Assembly: GCA_964544765.1 (NCBI GenBank)
Contig: CAZJDM010000002.1
Location: forward strand, 10,340 to 74,339
Length of the DNA: 64,000 bases
Reading direction: 5' to 3'
From: CAZJDM01 sp964544765
Lineage (GTDB): Bacteria; Bdellovibrionota_B; Oligoflexia; CAYFLR01
Both the position numbers and the translations under genes were made by a program. The notes under the pieces were generated by a model. It was given only the letters and a program-made list of their open reading frames with translations. It did not search any database and was not told the DNA's origin. Positions 58,001 through 63,952 of this stretch are shown piece by piece. Position 1 is the stretch's first letter; each line of letters begins with the position of its first letter.

Positions 58001-60655
58001 AGTAAAGGATTTTCTCCTAATGGTCCAAATTCAAACGGACAGTATAGCTATGGATCCGTAACCGAGCCAGATTTACCAGGCACAAGAGGCAATAACAGTA
58101 GTTGCGGCCCAGGAGGGGGGGCAATTCATATTATTGTTCTGAATACTTTAACCCTTGACGGTTTTATTAAAGCCAACGGAGGCGTATGCGGGAGTAGTCC
58201 GTGGGGCAATCATTCAGGAGTTTCAGGAGGCGCTGTCTGGATAGAAACCAGTTATCTCATTGGTGATGGTTATATTGAATCTAAAGCTACGGCTCATGAA
58301 GTAAATGCGTCAGGAGGAAGAGTTGCCATATATGCTTCTAACAGTCTAGCAACCGATTGGTCGAGAGATATTGATGCTTGGGGACGAAATTCTCCATCGA
58401 CAAATGACGGGTCCATTTACGAAGTGTATAGTAATAAAATGTATTTTGAAAACGATTCAGTGGAGCTAAAAGCAAATTTTGATTTAGTCACTATTTCAGA
58501 CTACACTACAGTCAACGTTCCAACTGACGTAACCAGAAACATTGGTCAAATTACAATGACCGGTAGTTCTACAGTAAATATACCTGCTGGTACCAGCAAT
58601 GCGGATGACACTAAATTGCTGGTCAATACTTTGACTAATACTGGTGGTGATGTTAATAACTACGGTTATCTAAAAATTAATACTGCCTTTAATTTAAATG
58701 ATGGTAACTACTTCCAATACGGTGAATGGTCCAATCTAGAGGCAGAGACCACCGCTGCTGTACTCGATATAACAGGAAACAGCACCTGGTCCATAGCTAG
58801 AACAGCATATGATAACAGTCGTTTGGCCCAATTTAAGAACATCTATGTTCGAGCAGGAGCCACTGTCAGTACCATAGAAAATGCTACTTTTGAAGCTAAT
58901 CCATGGCATGAATATTATTCTCTGATGTTAAAAGCAAAAGACATGACCATTGAAACATCTGGATCAGTTGATGTAACTGGAACAGGATATTATAGAAGTG
59001 GTCCTGGTTATGGATGTCCAGTTACACACGATTATAGTTCAGCTACTCATCCCGAAGATTACGGATCACAAGGGACTAATAGTAATTGCGCCCGAGGAGG
59101 TGGAGCCACTCATATTATTATTCAGAATACTTTAACAGTAAACGGCTCTATTAAGGCTAATGGCTCACCTAGTTGTGGAAGCAGTCCGTGGGGTAATCAT
59201 TCGGCTAGCTCTGGAGGATCTATTTGGATTGAAACAAATAACCTTTATGGTAACGGAGATCTTCAATCAAAATCCGGAATTCATGAATGTAATGATCAAG
59301 GTGGTAGAATAGCTATATATTCCATTAATAGTAATCCGAGCGATTTTGATGGCGAATATTATATGAATGGAAAGAATACTGACGATAACCCAGGTTCTTT
59401 CTACTGGAGTGGTTATACCCTTACTCATGACCACGATTTTAACCTGTTTCAATACGGATCAGAAAGCGCGACTAGTCAATCAGGAAGTGCTAGTTCAACC
59501 GATACCGCTTTAGAGATTGCCCTGGATAGTAGTGGCAATATAATTGTAGCCGGTAGCACCTCAAGTAGTCTCAAGAGCACTGCTAACGGTGGATACGACA
59601 TGTTTGTGGCCAAATATAATAGTTCTGGTTCTTTGCAATGGATACAAAATTGGGGAACAAGTAACAATGACGAAATTCATGACCTATCTATTAATGGTAC
59701 CGATATATTTATAGTTGGTTACACCAATGGTGAATTAGTTACAGGAGAAACCGCTGGCTCCTATAACGATATTTACTTTGCTAAATTATCTGGAACAGAT
59801 GGTACCATAACATGGGAAAAACAATGGGGCCGAACTTCTACCGCATGCTCAAGCGCCGATTATACTGAAGCTGCTACAGGTATTGACCTAGACACATCGG
59901 GCAATCCAATAATCATTGGAAAATGTGATGGCAATGGTTTTTTTGCCAAAATTAATCCTAGCACTGGAGCTACTACATGGCTTAAATATTGGAGAAGCGG
60001 CACATACTCTATTCCCTATGATATCAAGCTAGACAGTTCCAATAACATATATTTGACCGGTTCAACCGAAGGTAATATCTACATCACTAATAGAGGAGGG
60101 GATGATATCCTGATGGAAAAATATAATTCCAGTGGAACATCAGCAACATGTGGAATTCAGGAAGGTACCGGAAATAATGATCAAGGAGATAGACTCACAC
60201 TTGACAGTTCCAATAATATTTATTTGGCAGCAACAACTCGAGGTTACTTATTTGAAGAAAATCAATCTCCAGGAAATCAAGATGTAATTACAGTTAAATA
60301 CAACAGTAGTTGCACTGAACAATGGGTTAAACAATGGGGTCTAGACTCGTGGTATCAACTCAATGTTTCTCTTAGTGGTAACGAATACCCCTATGACATT
60401 GAATGGATCTCTACCCATAAGTTACTATTAACAGTAAGTACCACTCGTTTATACAATATTCATCCTGCAACAGGACGAATAATAGAACAAGTTCATCGAC
60501 ATAATTCAAATATGAATAACACTAAGAATAGGGGCATCATTTATTCATCCAGTACCGACACATGCTATCTTAGTGGGTCAACTACTTCTTCCTGGGGTGA
60601 ATCAGCCGCTGGCAATGGAGATATAAGTATATTACAAATACCAAACTGTGACTGA
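43043..60655 (+). CDS. Giant surface protein: gingipain-like C25 protease with 29 Calx-beta domains
   Basis: A single uninterrupted 17.6-kb gene encodes 5870 residues. Order: signal (Cys22, weak lipobox); C25 propeptide-like region (about 60-260); peptidase C25 domain (about 275-660) with YIMLIGDLNKIPG, His514 in LHRGHG and Cys547 in SLNCSTG; gingipain-type Ig-like domain (to about 760); Ig domain (about 774-856); SBBP-type beta-propeller (about 985-1480); a Cys-containing linker; 29 Calx-beta domains (1562-4833); two copies of a Gly-rich parallel-beta module (about 4834-5460); and a second SBBP propeller (about 5475-5870). AGGAG precedes the ATG. Likely a secreted adhesin with its own protease. 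The combination is unusual; the target and secretion route are unknown. Confidence 0.88.
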   Translation: MLRLRFYNIIMSFLFIIITTTCKPEDPQITRLIGKVGSKGVEISAQTVWLDNDAKKSADSDPNNEVDKAPEVAEKYRTPSRIDYVSNIKKLDIQKTPMPDGNTYDNIKIPGTTFNADPGEPLLPSYGQSIPVPADTKAKVIVDSSKTKEMDGEYTVLPVQYPKIDSNEGVIELPFVKNDDTYNQKDCLNQNPVSILEKMTVKGQRYVQVVYSPISVCPSTGKMIVTTEVEWHVSFTNPDGEEYQPESEAFNLISSEDNESETDPLKDVGAKYLILVHDELFQSAKSLAQWKYQKGLKTAIVKTSEIDNDGNQNGASAQEIRSYLLNAYQKWGVRPEYIMLIGDLNKIPGSSIVGHQYLDEEFPTDLYYSTLDGSDYQPDVMIGRFVCSNEMECNNLVTKSLKYQLDPDLSSEYWQNVLIAAEFEGNADGVEERVFVETAEVHSTYWANKGYNVNRVYQSNTSSTNYYHNVNSIMHENGSIYNPKPQFIGSDDQAVSTIMDQINKGTFLMLHRGHGTLSGWITPQFTFNEVDALTNEDKLPVIFSLNCSTGTMDGDFSKSLMGHTTGGSHALIGAVHLSGSGYNDWLAHGLVNSLEGDFFTSVGALKDCKNKAFTDNNWKGSKIGQMLNYAKRIVYDNFSSGKGTKLTYELFHLQGDPEMDVRTSLPLEIEADHPAEIVLNDPDMEVIVRQEGVSLEGATVALTLLLEEDENNNYQSDDEYRYFLTKTGSEGRVSLEYLPFLVGETLTLTIYEQNSIPYITTIPITDSQDPTDGPPYIVTHPKDKIVDRGDSFTLSVEVLGTKPFTYQWKFNGEDLPGATQDTFTIETTNSTDSGSYTVVVSNFFETITSNKASIFVQNNQPISVNSSYIAWQSEAGTAALNNVPTGTTNQTQLDIDVLLDNNIISYRYKTINGSDCGTDDTGYSDEIDVSININEDIYGLQDGFVTVCVVGKDNTGSWQSFSSPTSPAPWIKNTVGDIDLSTTTHIGANHEGGIVTFAKGPDRPQSIILDGDSNIYVTGRTKSDFGGLDCTDPSKCLISSTGTLRKWDNFVNKFNNSGTLQSAYQSGLNSDLSNKALDDVSYNIEIKGNDLYIVGGTKGNIVDGEYSKNGDVFFIKMNKDSGTMSCAAQLGTSLGEVSIGGSDVERAECADYGRSIAVNDNNDIFIAGYTRGHLGEVNTSNQNKCSKNKKDVFVAKFDSNCNQLWIKQLGGTPELGENGTLDETVTDMILSNNQDAMYVTGYTKSNLMESNAGGNTENAFIAKFSTTDGSLVWLSQLGSTTSAGISGVVNAADTSSNGIDLDSAGNIYITGKTKSNLAETNTGNNDDVFIAKIIDNGNSASWQWIKQIGSETTNKDDTTLTGNDIVLDTAAKEVATAIRVDVSDNIIITGYTNGNFAAINNQNSSGNNTDDIFIARFDPTGNILTINQYGTSSDDQSSALTIDTNGKCYITGQTKGELAGETNPNNYYYDLFISIFDNCSTKLKETLCDNNTLIDNAEWNEETAADEKSIFQQYVVEFNTVTADTWKPTTNGVYNTEASDFECRYKCQGAFVWDSVNSACVVPTVEFVVDNNFSVREDDNPGTVEVTVTLNAAITGDITVPFSTSGTATINNDYTLSESQFSIPAGSTTSTITFSVTNEELYEDTTAETVIIELTGTPTGASLGNNTQFNIAINDNDNVPIAYIIASDENPMEGDTIDVSVSLSNPSIYQVTGSYSIDAASTAVTPDDHNLTATGNIMVAAEQLIGSQSVQTVDNTVFDGASSDTIIVSLDSANNAIVNVPESVTISINDNEGPPSVVFSNSLMSVNEDAGTIQVSVSLTAQVAKDITVDYRVLTGNTDDANPNADYTLAATGSFAVNSMDWTGSIDIDILEDTIFEGNIAEKIRLELTSSVDATITNPSTMTVEITDNNTPFVSFATPLQIVPEGNQATITFELNIDSSADITVNYSVDAIQTDANLDDYDAAALTGTIIIPANSSTVDLVLDIGPDDNIFEGRQSIALEIDNSTPGEVDVSANNHTIRINDDDDAPEINFVDLTQNFNEPDGTTNIGVTLSNPIDGVTVSFEYLTDPNSTANSADDYSFLTNNPIAITAPDTSATITLSIANDIIFEADETVSISLDAGSLDNGVLGSTTSTHTVTIINDDPIPEIDFTVDSQTVNEGAVSSATVSLSMSSASVLDTTVVLTLGGTATDIDDYTFNSYSITIDGGVTTTSVSIDIIDNNANEGNIPETIIFGFDPGGLIYAAVGSINPNHTINISDILDYPKIRFAATSQAPVNEGDNAVVVAQLTKDTSVDVSFDFEISGTATGGGVDYHYPISGTRTFIAPQISMSITIAIEDDALYEGNENFSITLSNPQEATIDDPNSTHFVIISDNADKPTIDFATAAQTSFEGTSTNVVVSLSKAIANDLWVSFAYRAEATSTATNDDYTFITNSSVTITAPDSTTPITLSINDDNIYELIETIDISFVNGSIQNADLGTTNTTHTITINSDDPFPSIDFVNPDQIASEGDNTSIALTLSHPSAEDVTAVFILSGTAIGGDDYSFNMTPFNIGAMNTSVNISVNILDDIIYEGTTPETIIFAFDESNFVNLNAGTTQDNHTVSINDDPDYPEIGFTTTSQNINEGESATFNIELSRQTTVDVSFDYNIGGSAIGGGDDYTYASTGNLTFTAGQTAMSITISTIDNTAFEGDETISVTLSNPDLANIDLANSLHTITINDDNDKPEIYFTLPSLSKDEGDFVTEISVTLSKPSDIDIIVNYILGGDAEPDDHTFSAGAITISFPDTTAMISGTLNTDTAYEGTEVLSFNLDSPINANLGSPSSFSLSIIDPAIPLINFISAGITVAEDVGSIDVSVTLSNQAIVPVAIGFTVGGTALKSQNDHNLSPSSFSIAFPNSTDTITVPITDDLVYEGNETILISLNAGSAQNTGVGAQADYTITINDNGDFPKVTFDPPSQTIPEGNPATVTVTMDKASTLTVSVPYTISGTATGGGDDHNFANGTFSFAAYDTQESVSGNTIDNNIFENNETIIFTMGTPTNAEKGSNTTATIIIDDIADHPVLEFVNSSIEIAEEIGTTAVPMLLTRVANNPVTVDYTVTGIAVAPQDHDLLASGQFIIPATQTNFSLTIAIQDNDSYEGFESFTISLDNADNASISSVKKTYTVNIDDSNDIPQAYFISAGQTANEGELPKVNAIISKPISIPVEIDYSITGTAEASDHGFTAGTITIDAGLTNFQMSELIANNDIFEDDETIIFTMTSTDQGILGTQDTHTILIDDDEDKPRISFTTASQTVAEDSELASIAITLTSQSDFAITVDYTVDGTNSTASNPDDHTFETTRFYLSPYQASYQVSRTIVNDNTFESPETAVLYLTNPVGAVLEDPQTHTITITDVGDVPEVSFISSGQTYNEGDSPSIQVTISNPVDIEVIAEYTVTDISTELDDHQFVNASFTFSALNSTATLTKLINNNSTFEDTESFSLSLTDTDTIDIGDISTYTVTISDEEDLPSIYFAIASQNKTEGNPATVIVVLSGGTELNTSVQYSVSGSATSTDHTFVNGTFNIASPGNMAQIDKVIQQDTKYEGNENIVFTLSNPVNAQLGGQTTHTINIDDESDRPSVSFSASAQEVNENSGFAAVSVSLTNPTYLPVAVNYAVDVSSTSSGTEHGFSTETFTITPPSLSASIIKAINDDNAYESDETIVLTLNSPSNADLIDPQTHTITVKDDGDIPIINFTAASQTINEGLSAYITVEMPIAADIDIEVGYQVTGGSAESADHEYTTGSLIITSGNTDASTNKLILNNDIYEGEETIIISLIDSPDIDIGTTGTHTITIDDSADKPAVYFATDSQTKFEGNSATIRVNLSKVTEIPVTVDYTTTGSATVAQDHTFPESGSFTLNPPNNTITLDKTISTDPAYEGFETVVFTLSNVSGATSGTQDVHTITIDDEDDKPTVYFSSTSQTVDENSGFAAISVAVSNATYQTVTVNYSVTGGTATVSDHEFTSGTFSIAPLNLEATILKTIKNDDAYENDETLEITLNTPSNATLVNPKVHNITIKDDGDVPLVSFIDTEQAIDEGLPATIDVTISSPSAVPTVVEYILTGGDVEANDHDFANGNVTIAAGSYSTSFVGSILQNNVYEGEETLTISLVDTPTVNLGTKNTHTITINDSDDKPALKFATASQIKSETTATENATITIVLTKRSDLTLNADFVVGGSSNSSDHGFISRAITLNPGFTLFEETKTIKNDNTYEGEETIYFTLQNANTADLGVMDNHIIYITDDQDIPTIAFTSDSQSVSEATGVATVSVEVSNPTLIPVSVTYVVDASSTATAGDHSFATSTIEVSSPETTGYKISNITDDAIFEFDETIVLKLQSANIASIVNPNTHTITITDNGDRPSVFFSSPSQSVAEGGNPTVTAKLSETVEITLVVDYTIGGGDAEETDHGFTSGSFTFNSTNTASVQRTLIQDDVYENSETVVFNLMSGANYSVSNPTSHVLSILNEEDKPTVRIVDSSQTLNEGDNALVMVQLSNAAETTVTVDYTVGGTAESSDHPFISNSTITFDPLATTKTVVGSIIDDTIYEGNETVILTLLNPSNTDIHETLYRQTITIQDNGDWPEIAFATANQTVDEGDFTEVVVSLSNSAELTITANYTIDTVDSSADSNDHSFVTSGSFTVYPNNLTSSMGDILTNDDIYEGSTPETLIFNLSNPGNATLGEPNAHVIYIDDVDDIPIVELVGTASNALEGETVTLTLNMTRKVQSDVIIPVIIFGGSAERDADYTFSYSSITIPQNSLSKDFSFNILTDSYTEFDETIIIDFLQPDYGILGGNNRYTVTILGETSCTITDNTNWPPGNLSDCSTLQIAAGGTLNTDSDSTVTVDNLIIYGELVNNGSLVVNTEVQLYAGIYTQTKTGSFTSGATTDLKFKSGTSSWSIYNHAGLTIPTFRNININVDAFASQITNNSYSNYGEGESHGLIMKATNNLTIPSGSGIDVTSKGFSPNGPNSNGQYSYGSVTEPDLPGTRGNNSSCGPGGGAIHIIVLNTLTLDGFIKANGGVCGSSPWGNHSGVSGGAVWIETSYLIGDGYIESKATAHEVNASGGRVAIYASNSLATDWSRDIDAWGRNSPSTNDGSIYEVYSNKMYFENDSVELKANFDLVTISDYTTVNVPTDVTRNIGQITMTGSSTVNIPAGTSNADDTKLLVNTLTNTGGDVNNYGYLKINTAFNLNDGNYFQYGEWSNLEAETTAAVLDITGNSTWSIARTAYDNSRLAQFKNIYVRAGATVSTIENATFEANPWHEYYSLMLKAKDMTIETSGSVDVTGTGYYRSGPGYGCPVTHDYSSATHPEDYGSQGTNSNCARGGGATHIIIQNTLTVNGSIKANGSPSCGSSPWGNHSASSGGSIWIETNNLYGNGDLQSKSGIHECNDQGGRIAIYSINSNPSDFDGEYYMNGKNTDDNPGSFYWSGYTLTHDHDFNLFQYGSESATSQSGSASSTDTALEIALDSSGNIIVAGSTSSSLKSTANGGYDMFVAKYNSSGSLQWIQNWGTSNNDEIHDLSINGTDIFIVGYTNGELVTGETAGSYNDIYFAKLSGTDGTITWEKQWGRTSTACSSADYTEAATGIDLDTSGNPIIIGKCDGNGFFAKINPSTGATTWLKYWRSGTYSIPYDIKLDSSNNIYLTGSTEGNIYITNRGGDDILMEKYNSSGTSATCGIQEGTGNNDQGDRLTLDSSNNIYLAATTRGYLFEENQSPGNQDVITVKYNSSCTEQWVKQWGLDSWYQLNVSLSGNEYPYDIEWISTHKLLLTVSTTRLYNIHPATGRIIEQVHRHNSNMNNTKNRGIIYSSSTDTCYLSGSTTSSWGESAAGNGDISILQIPNCD
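47726..57541 (+). repeat. Array of 29 Calx-beta domains with a 3-domain super-repeat
   Basis: Each domain starts (x)PxVxFxxxxQxxxEG and ends with an acidic DDxxD-type boundary, averaging about 113 residues. Every third domain is most alike: 5/8, 6/9 and 7/10 in the first half, 16/19/22/25, 17/20/23/26 and 18/21/24 in the second half. Counted from start codons, domains 13, 16, 19, 22, 25 and 28 begin at 51872, 52871, 53870, 54869, 55868 and 56864, giving periods of 999, 999, 999, 999 and 996 bases. The first four domains are more diverged. The array arose by duplication of a three-domain unit. Confidence 0.88.
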
Positions 60656-60811
60656 CCTCAATTTAAATCTTCTTAGATGAATCAAAAGAATATTAAATAT
60701 TATTCTAATTTTACAAATAATATCGTAATAATAATCCCTAAAATATGAAATAATAATAATTGTAAAATCATACATGAAGTAAATTTTTATTAAAATTATA
60801 AGGATACGTCT

Positions 60812-62224
60812 ATGAAAATGCGTTTGTTGCTGCTTATTACTCTTGGTTTGATATGTTTTCCTTCATGTACAAAACAAATTCGATCACTCCTCACTAGCAT
60901 TGGAATAGTAGGGTCAGAATCCCAATATATTTCATTTTATCGAGAACGTGACCTAATAATTGTCAAAGACTGCAGTCTTAATGACTGTTCTCAACCTAAA
61001 ACACCTATTGCTAAGGTTCCTATTACTAATTTTAAATCCCATTTTAAAATGGCTTTGTACATTCGTAAACCTCATCGTCAAGGTATGAAAGATATCGATG
61101 ATAATCAGCATTATGAAACAACCAAAATAAAAAAAGAAATTGCTATTAACATAAAAAATAAATTAAGAAATCTTACTTCTTTCATAAACCTAAGAGAAAA
61201 TAATGACATACCTGAATTCGACCTAAAATCTCAACTAGATTTAATTAGTAACTTGTTAAAAAAATATTCTTATACAATCAAAGAATATAAAAAAATCAAT
61301 CTTCTTATAGGTGAAATAATTAACAAACTTATAAACACCTCAACTAAAAAGACACCTGCAATCGCTCACAACAAATCATCTACTAATGACAACTTTTCAT
61401 TCCACTTATTAAAAAGCTATTTTCACAATAAAAATATTGATCAACTGGGCATAAAGTTCGTTACCTTACCTGGGGGAACGTTTACCATGGGAAAAGAAAA
61501 GGACTCTACTCATGAAAAAAAGGTTCATATAGTCACTATTAAGAGTTTCCAATTATCAGAAACAGAAATAACTATGGCTCAATGGGAAACAATGATGGGA
61601 ACCACTCCCTGGGAAAATAGACCTTATATAAAACAACAAGATAATTCTCCAGCGGTTTATATCTCATGGTTTGCAGCAAAAAACTTTACAGCTCGTTTAA
61701 ACAACTGCCCTTTAGTTGATCTAAATAACGTCAACAATACTTTAGCTGTTCAATATATTTGCCAAAAGGAGTTACTAGAATCAGGAAAAACTGTATATCG
61801 ACTACCTACCGAAGCAGAATATGATTATGCTGCGCATGATAAAAAAAATCATAAAGGATTTTATTACTATTATCTGAAACAAGATACACAATACGAGAAA
61901 TACGTTTGGTACTTTAACAACACTTGGGCAATCGGAAATCTATATGCTCATCCTGTGAAAACTAAATTAGCCAATGGATATGGTCTATTTGATTTAAATG
62001 GCAATGTAATGGAGTGGGTAGAAGATGTATGGCACAATAATTTTACAGGTGCGCCTACTGATGGAAGTGCCTGGTTAGGAGATAATACCTTGTGCCGTGG
62101 AATCCGCGGAGGCGGTTGGAACGTCAAAAAAGACTTAATACGACCAGACTTTCGTACCTGCGATTATCCGGACGATAAATTCAGTCATATTGGATTTCGA
62201 TTGGTAGCTGAAACAAAAAAATAA
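60812..62224 (+). CDS. FGE/SUMF1-domain lipoprotein
   Basis: The 470-residue lipoprotein has a signal ending FPSC (Cys19). Its C-terminal 260 residues are an FGE-sulfatase/SUMF1-type domain: TLPGGTFTMG, FQLSETEITMAQWE, the YRLPTEAEYDYAAH segment, GLFDLNGNVMEWVEDVW and RGGGWN...GFRLV. The paired cysteines that form the copper site of true formylglycine-generating enzymes are not evident, so it is more likely a substrate-binding or structural member of the C-type-lectin-like family than a sulfatase activator. AAGGA precedes the ATG by 8 bases. It is the second of three surface genes after the giant protein, spaced 156 bases from it. Confidence 0.8.
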   Translation: MKMRLLLLITLGLICFPSCTKQIRSLLTSIGIVGSESQYISFYRERDLIIVKDCSLNDCSQPKTPIAKVPITNFKSHFKMALYIRKPHRQGMKDIDDNQHYETTKIKKEIAINIKNKLRNLTSFINLRENNDIPEFDLKSQLDLISNLLKKYSYTIKEYKKINLLIGEIINKLINTSTKKTPAIAHNKSSTNDNFSFHLLKSYFHNKNIDQLGIKFVTLPGGTFTMGKEKDSTHEKKVHIVTIKSFQLSETEITMAQWETMMGTTPWENRPYIKQQDNSPAVYISWFAAKNFTARLNNCPLVDLNNVNNTLAVQYICQKELLESGKTVYRLPTEAEYDYAAHDKKNHKGFYYYYLKQDTQYEKYVWYFNNTWAIGNLYAHPVKTKLANGYGLFDLNGNVMEWVEDVWHNNFTGAPTDGSAWLGDNTLCRGIRGGGWNVKKDLIRPDFRTCDYPDDKFSHIGFRLVAETKK

Positions 62225-62263
62225 AAAAAGATTTGTTCACACTCAACAATGAGGAGGTCAGGA

Positions 62264-63952
62264 GTGAATGATATAAAAGGATTAGCTGAACTTAAACCAT
62301 ATATTTTGGTATTTTTAATTCTCTTGATCCTTACAAGTGCTTGTAGAAAAATTGATGTACTCCATAAAGAACTCCTATTCATTGAACATCCTATTGATTC
62401 TATACAAGATAAAGAAGTACTTCTAACAAATACTAAAACTCTTTTGAAGTCACACACATGGGCTCGGATCATTTTAAACGTCTTCACTTCTTTCCGTTTT
62501 GGACTACGCAACATTACTATCGATCACCCGTTGGATAATTCAATCTATCCTCCTGATATGGTTCCTCCTACTATACGATGGCACGATGAAGATAAAGAAG
62601 TCTCCAAATGGATCGTCAAAATATCCTTTGCCGCCACGACTGATATCATCTACGCATTAATTAAACCCCAGCCTTTTAAAATACCAGAATTCCCTGACGA
62701 TGATCCGGTAGAATTCAAGCTCCCTGATGACTATTTAACCGCTACTCGTTGGACCCCATCCAATGAATTGTGGAACACTTTAAAATCATTCTCACCAGAA
62801 GAAAATATCACTATTGAGTTCTTCGGTGTTGACAAACCAAATAAGCATCTTATTTCCCGAGGTAAATTTAATTTCAAGTTTTCCAAAGACAATGTAGGAG
62901 CATCTCTCTTTTATCGAATGGTTAGTATTGGTAAACAACTCGGCAACTACATTAGTTTGGTGATCAGAGATTTAAAAAGCCCCGCATATAAAATCGTCAT
63001 AGAAAAACCGCCTACCTGTGTTAACTGTCATTCCTTTAGCTATGATGGTAAATACTTGGGAATGGATGTCGATGGACCCTTAGGCAAAGACAAGGGAACC
63101 TATACTGTAACGCAGATTAAAAAAAGAACTTTTATAACTCTTGGTTCATTAGTTACCTGGAATACCTATCAGAAAGAAATAGGCGGAGAACATACCCTAG
63201 GATTTATGGCCGCTATTTCACCCTCAGGTAAATATGTTGTAGGTACTGTTAATGAAAGAATCTTTGATATAAATTATCCCAACTCACCCTTCCCTATGGG
63301 ATTCTTTCCCTTTCAAGGTCATCTAGCATACTTAGACACCGAAACAAAAGTGATAAAAAGTCTTCCAGGCGCTGACCAACCAGAATTTGTCAATGCCAGC
63401 TCTTCTTGGTGCCCTAATAATGAATGTCTAGCCTTTTCACGAGGAAAAGCCCTACCTATCAATAAAAAAACGATGAAAGTAAATGGTTATTCAGTAAAAA
63501 TTGATCCTAAAGTGGCTCCCAAATTTTCAGGAGATCCCAAAGAACCCCAGTTAAAATATGACATATACAAAATCCCTTTTAATCACGGAAAAGGCGGTAA
63601 AGCAGTACCCATTGTAGGTGCATCCAATAATGGCATGAGTAATAGTTTCCCAAAGTATTCTCATGATGGTAAGTGGTTAGTTTATGTTCAATCTAAAAAT
63701 GCCCTATTAATGCGGCCTGACAGTAATTTGTTTATTATTCCGGCTGATGGAGGTAAGGCCCGTAGATTAAATAGTAGTAATAGAGGACCTATGAACTCTT
63801 GGCATAGCTGGTCTCCCAATAGTCGCTGGTTGGTGTTTTCCTCTAAAAGAAACACACCTTATACTCAACTGTTTTTAACTCATATCGATGAAAATGGCAT
63901 AGATAGTCCAGCCATTTTAATTCCCAATAGTACACCTTTCAATCGAGCGTAA
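62264..63952 (+). CDS. Beta-propeller (PD40/TolB-like) lipoprotein with a CxxCH motif
   Basis: The 562-residue lipoprotein has a signal ending LTSAC (Cys27). CVNCH at residues 252-256 is a c-type heme binding motif followed by SFSYDGKYLGMDVDGP, then several WD/PD40-like blades (FPKYSHDGKWLVYVQ; WHSWSPNSRWLVFSSKR). It resembles a family of propeller proteins with CVSCHSFSRDGK-like segments. In those, as I recall, the sequence continues past the NRA with VN(L/I)PEF; here TAA stops at NRA, so the C-terminus may be cut slightly short. AGGAGG lies 6 bases before a GTG at 62264; the longer ORF begins at the ATG at 62249. It follows the FGE gene by about 40 bases. The last 48 bases of the window hold nothing recognisable. 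Confidence 0.75.
   Translation: MNDIKGLAELKPYILVFLILLILTSACRKIDVLHKELLFIEHPIDSIQDKEVLLTNTKTLLKSHTWARIILNVFTSFRFGLRNITIDHPLDNSIYPPDMVPPTIRWHDEDKEVSKWIVKISFAATTDIIYALIKPQPFKIPEFPDDDPVEFKLPDDYLTATRWTPSNELWNTLKSFSPEENITIEFFGVDKPNKHLISRGKFNFKFSKDNVGASLFYRMVSIGKQLGNYISLVIRDLKSPAYKIVIEKPPTCVNCHSFSYDGKYLGMDVDGPLGKDKGTYTVTQIKKRTFITLGSLVTWNTYQKEIGGEHTLGFMAAISPSGKYVVGTVNERIFDINYPNSPFPMGFFPFQGHLAYLDTETKVIKSLPGADQPEFVNASSSWCPNNECLAFSRGKALPINKKTMKVNGYSVKIDPKVAPKFSGDPKEPQLKYDIYKIPFNHGKGGKAVPIVGASNNGMSNSFPKYSHDGKWLVYVQSKNALLMRPDSNLFIIPADGGKARRLNSSNRGPMNSWHSWSPNSRWLVFSSKRNTPYTQLFLTHIDENGIDSPAILIPNSTPFNRA

Noticed and set aside
60812..62224. True formylglycine-generating enzyme with a sulfatase
   Set aside because: The paired active-site cysteines are not seen and no sulfatase gene is in the window.
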